Origin: Oscillospiraceae bacterium
GTDB lineage: Bacteria > Bacillota > Clostridia > Oscillospirales > CAG-272
DNA length: 7,830 nt
Reading direction: 5' to 3'
Assembly: GCA_009788105.1 (NCBI GenBank)
Contig: WQSD01000035.1
Span: 1,476 to 9,305, forward strand
Below the pieces are notes generated by a model. That model was not told where the DNA came from. It saw only the letters and a program-made list of their open reading frames with translations, and made no database searches. Of this stretch, positions 6,726 through 7,830 are shown piece by piece. Every line of letters begins with the position of its first letter. Within the stretch, counting starts at the first letter, position 1. The position numbers and the translations under genes are program-made.

Positions 6726-6782
6726 GGGGCGACCACGCCGCAGGGAGCAAAATAGTTGCATCCCGCATTGTTTTCACTGTTC

Positions 6783-6797
6783 TCGTGCGTCCTTTCG
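6783..6797 (-). repeat. Degenerate extra copy of the CACGAA element
   Basis: On the minus strand this reads CGAAAGGACGCACGA, close to CGAAAGGACACGA in the left arm of the large inverted repeat (6833-6845). The shared 9-mer CGAAAGGAC is exact and in the opposite orientation. Confidence 0.5.
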
Positions 6798-6827
6798 GTT
6801 GTTATTTTCACTTGGGAAGTTTGTTTT

Positions 6828-6905
6828 TACCACGAAAGGACACGAAAATGCACGAAAAACAGGTTTACGGGCGCTTTTCGTGTTGTTTCGTGTATGTTCG
6901 TGGTA
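6828..6905. repeat. 78-bp inverted repeat of six CACGAA units at 10-bp spacing
   Basis: CACGAA occurs at 6831, 6841 and 6851. Its reverse complement TTCGTG occurs at 6877, 6887 and 6897. Each set of three has a period of exactly 10 bp. The halves form 31-bp arms (6828-6858 and 6875-6905): 25 Watson-Crick pairs plus 2 G-U pairs, with mismatches only in the linkers. A 16-base centre separates them. The ends are perfect TACCACGAA / TTCGTGGTA. There is no T-run on either side, so it is not a standard terminator. It lies 3' of the HAD gene and 5' of DUF1294. From memory, CACGAA-type repeats with this spacing occur between genes in unrelated bacteria; no function is known to me. Confidence 0.9.
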
Positions 6906-6940
6906 GAATGTCCTTAATGTTTGCGTGCGCCCCTGCATTT

Positions 6941-7720
6941 TTAACCGCATCCCATCCACTCTACAATAATGTCCCCGACGCACTTCGCCGTCCGTCTCTG
7001 TGCCGCCGCTACCACCGGGGCAGGGGCACCGAGCATGGCATAGCCACGATACGCCGCCAGCATGGAAATATCGTTGTAGTTATCTCCTGCGGTAAGCACC
7101 TCTCTCGGCTGGGTGGGCATAGTGGCAAGAAAGGCGGCGATACCCGACTCCTTGCTTATGCCCACGGGGGCAACGTCACACCAAGAGCCGTGTGGGTGGG
7201 CAACAAACTTCCCCGCAAACCGCTCTGCCATGACCTCCGCAAAACGCAGGGTTATCTCTGCTGTAGGGAAATATGTTCCCATAAAATGAAATTCGCTAAT
7301 AGGCACAACCTCATCAAAAGTTATTTCGGTTGCATCGTGAAAGTCGGTAAGCTGACTGCTTTTCCCATCAGGGGAAATGGTTATCCGCACTTCCCTGCCC
7401 GCAGAAACATACACATCCCTGCCACCAAGCTGATATATAGTCTGGCAAAGCTGTGGAATATAGCTCCCGTCACCGGCAGAGGAGTGAACCATCTTCCCCT
7501 CTTTGTCATACACATACGCCCCGCCCGCAAGGACATAGCCGTCGAACAGGTCGTCCGGCAGTTCACCCTTCAGCATATCGAAACTGAACCTATCCCGCCC
7601 TGTGGCAACGATAAAGGCATTCCCTGCCCCTCGCCACTTCTTTATCATGCCAATATCATACTCGCTAACTCGCTCGTTTTGATACAGCGTGCCGTCAAAA
7701 TCGCTTGCTAAAAGTATCAT
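6941..7720 (-). CDS. HAD-superfamily phosphatase, Cof type (class IIB)
   Basis: This cytoplasmic Mg2+-dependent phosphatase most likely acts on a sugar phosphate, nucleotide or cofactor phosphate. The protein has 259 residues, usual for the Cof subfamily. All four HAD motifs are present: motif I DFDGTL with nucleophile Asp7 and acid Asp9, motif II ATGR with Thr40, motif III Lys190 in GISKESG, and motif IV GDNYND with Asp213 and Asp217. The class IIB cap domain occupies about residues 80-180. The ATG at 7720 follows the stop of the upstream gene after only 3 nt. An AAGG is too close to the ATG to act as a normal ribosome binding site, so translation may depend on coupling to the upstream gene. 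The substrate cannot be read from the sequence. The stop is TAA. Confidence 0.94.
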   Translation of the reverse strand: MILLASDFDGTLYQNERVSEYDIGMIKKWRGAGNAFIVATGRDRFSFDMLKGELPDDLFDGYVLAGGAYVYDKEGKMVHSSAGDGSYIPQLCQTIYQLGGRDVYVSAGREVRITISPDGKSSQLTDFHDATEITFDEVVPISEFHFMGTYFPTAEITLRFAEVMAERFAGKFVAHPHGSWCDVAPVGISKESGIAAFLATMPTQPREVLTAGDNYNDISMLAAYRGYAMLGAPAPVVAAAQRRTAKCVGDIIVEWMGCG

Positions 7721-7723
7721 GCC

Positions 7724-7830
7724 TTACTCGTTCCCACCAGTTGCGGTATTTCGTTGCTCGATTACTTTTGGCACAGGGTTTATGGTGTAGGTTGTAGGTT
7801 CGTCGTCTTTTGCCTCTTCGGGAGGAGTGG
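7724..7830 (-). CDS. C-terminal tail of an unidentified protein, cut by window edge
   Basis: The last 34 codons of a minus-strand gene are visible, ending in TAA (7724-7726). The tail is rich in Pro, Glu, Asp and Thr (TPPEEAKDDEP, then TYTINPVPKVIEQRN), resembling a flexible acidic C-terminus rather than a folded domain. The stop is 3 nt from the HAD start, which suggests one operon. A second frame is also open here but gives an arginine-rich sequence that looks like a shadow. No family can be named. Confidence 0.6.
   Translation of the reverse strand, partial: TPPEEAKDDEPTTYTINPVPKVIEQRNTATGGNE

Larger units (their letters stand above)
6708..6940. other. Intergenic region between the HAD and DUF1294 genes
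   Basis: These 233 bases hold the CACGAA inverted repeat (6828-6905), its degenerate copy (6783-6797) and the small hairpin next to DUF1294. I saw no convincing minus-strand promoter for the DUF1294-prfB group here. Open frames on the plus strand are antisense shadows. Confidence 0.6.

Noticed and set aside
6785..7711. 308-codon plus-strand open frame opposite the HAD gene
   Set aside because: It is antisense to a phosphatase with all four HAD motifs. The translation is rich in His, Arg and Cys with no family resemblance, and it runs through the CACGAA repeat.

Overview
The window looks like chromosomal DNA from a Bacillota (Firmicutes) bacterium, most likely a gut-type clostridium such as an Oscillospirales relative. 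This is an inference from three things: clostridial-style proteins (MepA-type MATE pump, Phd/YefM-RelE/ParE pair, DUF1294 protein, Cof-type HAD phosphatase), clear AAAGGA/GAGGA ribosome binding sites, and a run of hairpin-rich intergenic sequence of a kind I recall from such genomes. No tRNA, rRNA, CRISPR array, transposase or phage gene was seen.

Left part, plus strand. The window opens inside a MATE-family exporter (to 1157). A 390-base gap follows, much of it back-to-back hairpins. Then comes a complete GH95 alpha-L-fucosidase of 837 residues (1548-4061) with its catalytic residues intact and no signal peptide, so it probably works on fucosylated oligosaccharides inside the cell. Next is a compact type II toxin-antitoxin operon (4158-4734). 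It has a near-consensus sigma-A promoter, a perfect 9-bp inverted repeat bracketing the -10 box, and a 14-nt overlap between antitoxin and toxin.

Right part, minus strand, read from right to left. The tail of an unidentified protein (7724-7830) lies 3 nt before a Cof-type HAD phosphatase (6941-7720). After a 233-base gap come a DUF1294 small membrane protein, a 167-residue two-helix membrane protein of unknown function, and prfB (peptide chain release factor 2). The last three are closely packed and probably co-transcribed. prfB converges on the toxin gene with only 9 bp between the stop codons.

The most unusual structure is in the gap between the HAD and DUF1294 genes. A 78-bp inverted repeat (6828-6905) is built from six copies of CACGAA, three in each orientation, each spaced exactly 10 bp apart. 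A degenerate extra copy lies nearby (6783-6797). It has no U-tract, so it does not look like a terminator. It could be a protein-binding array, a structured RNA or a small dispersed repeat. Other points worth checking are a cysteine-containing insertion in the MATE protein, the hairpin mosaic upstream of the fucosidase, and a prfB that lacks the usual programmed frameshift.
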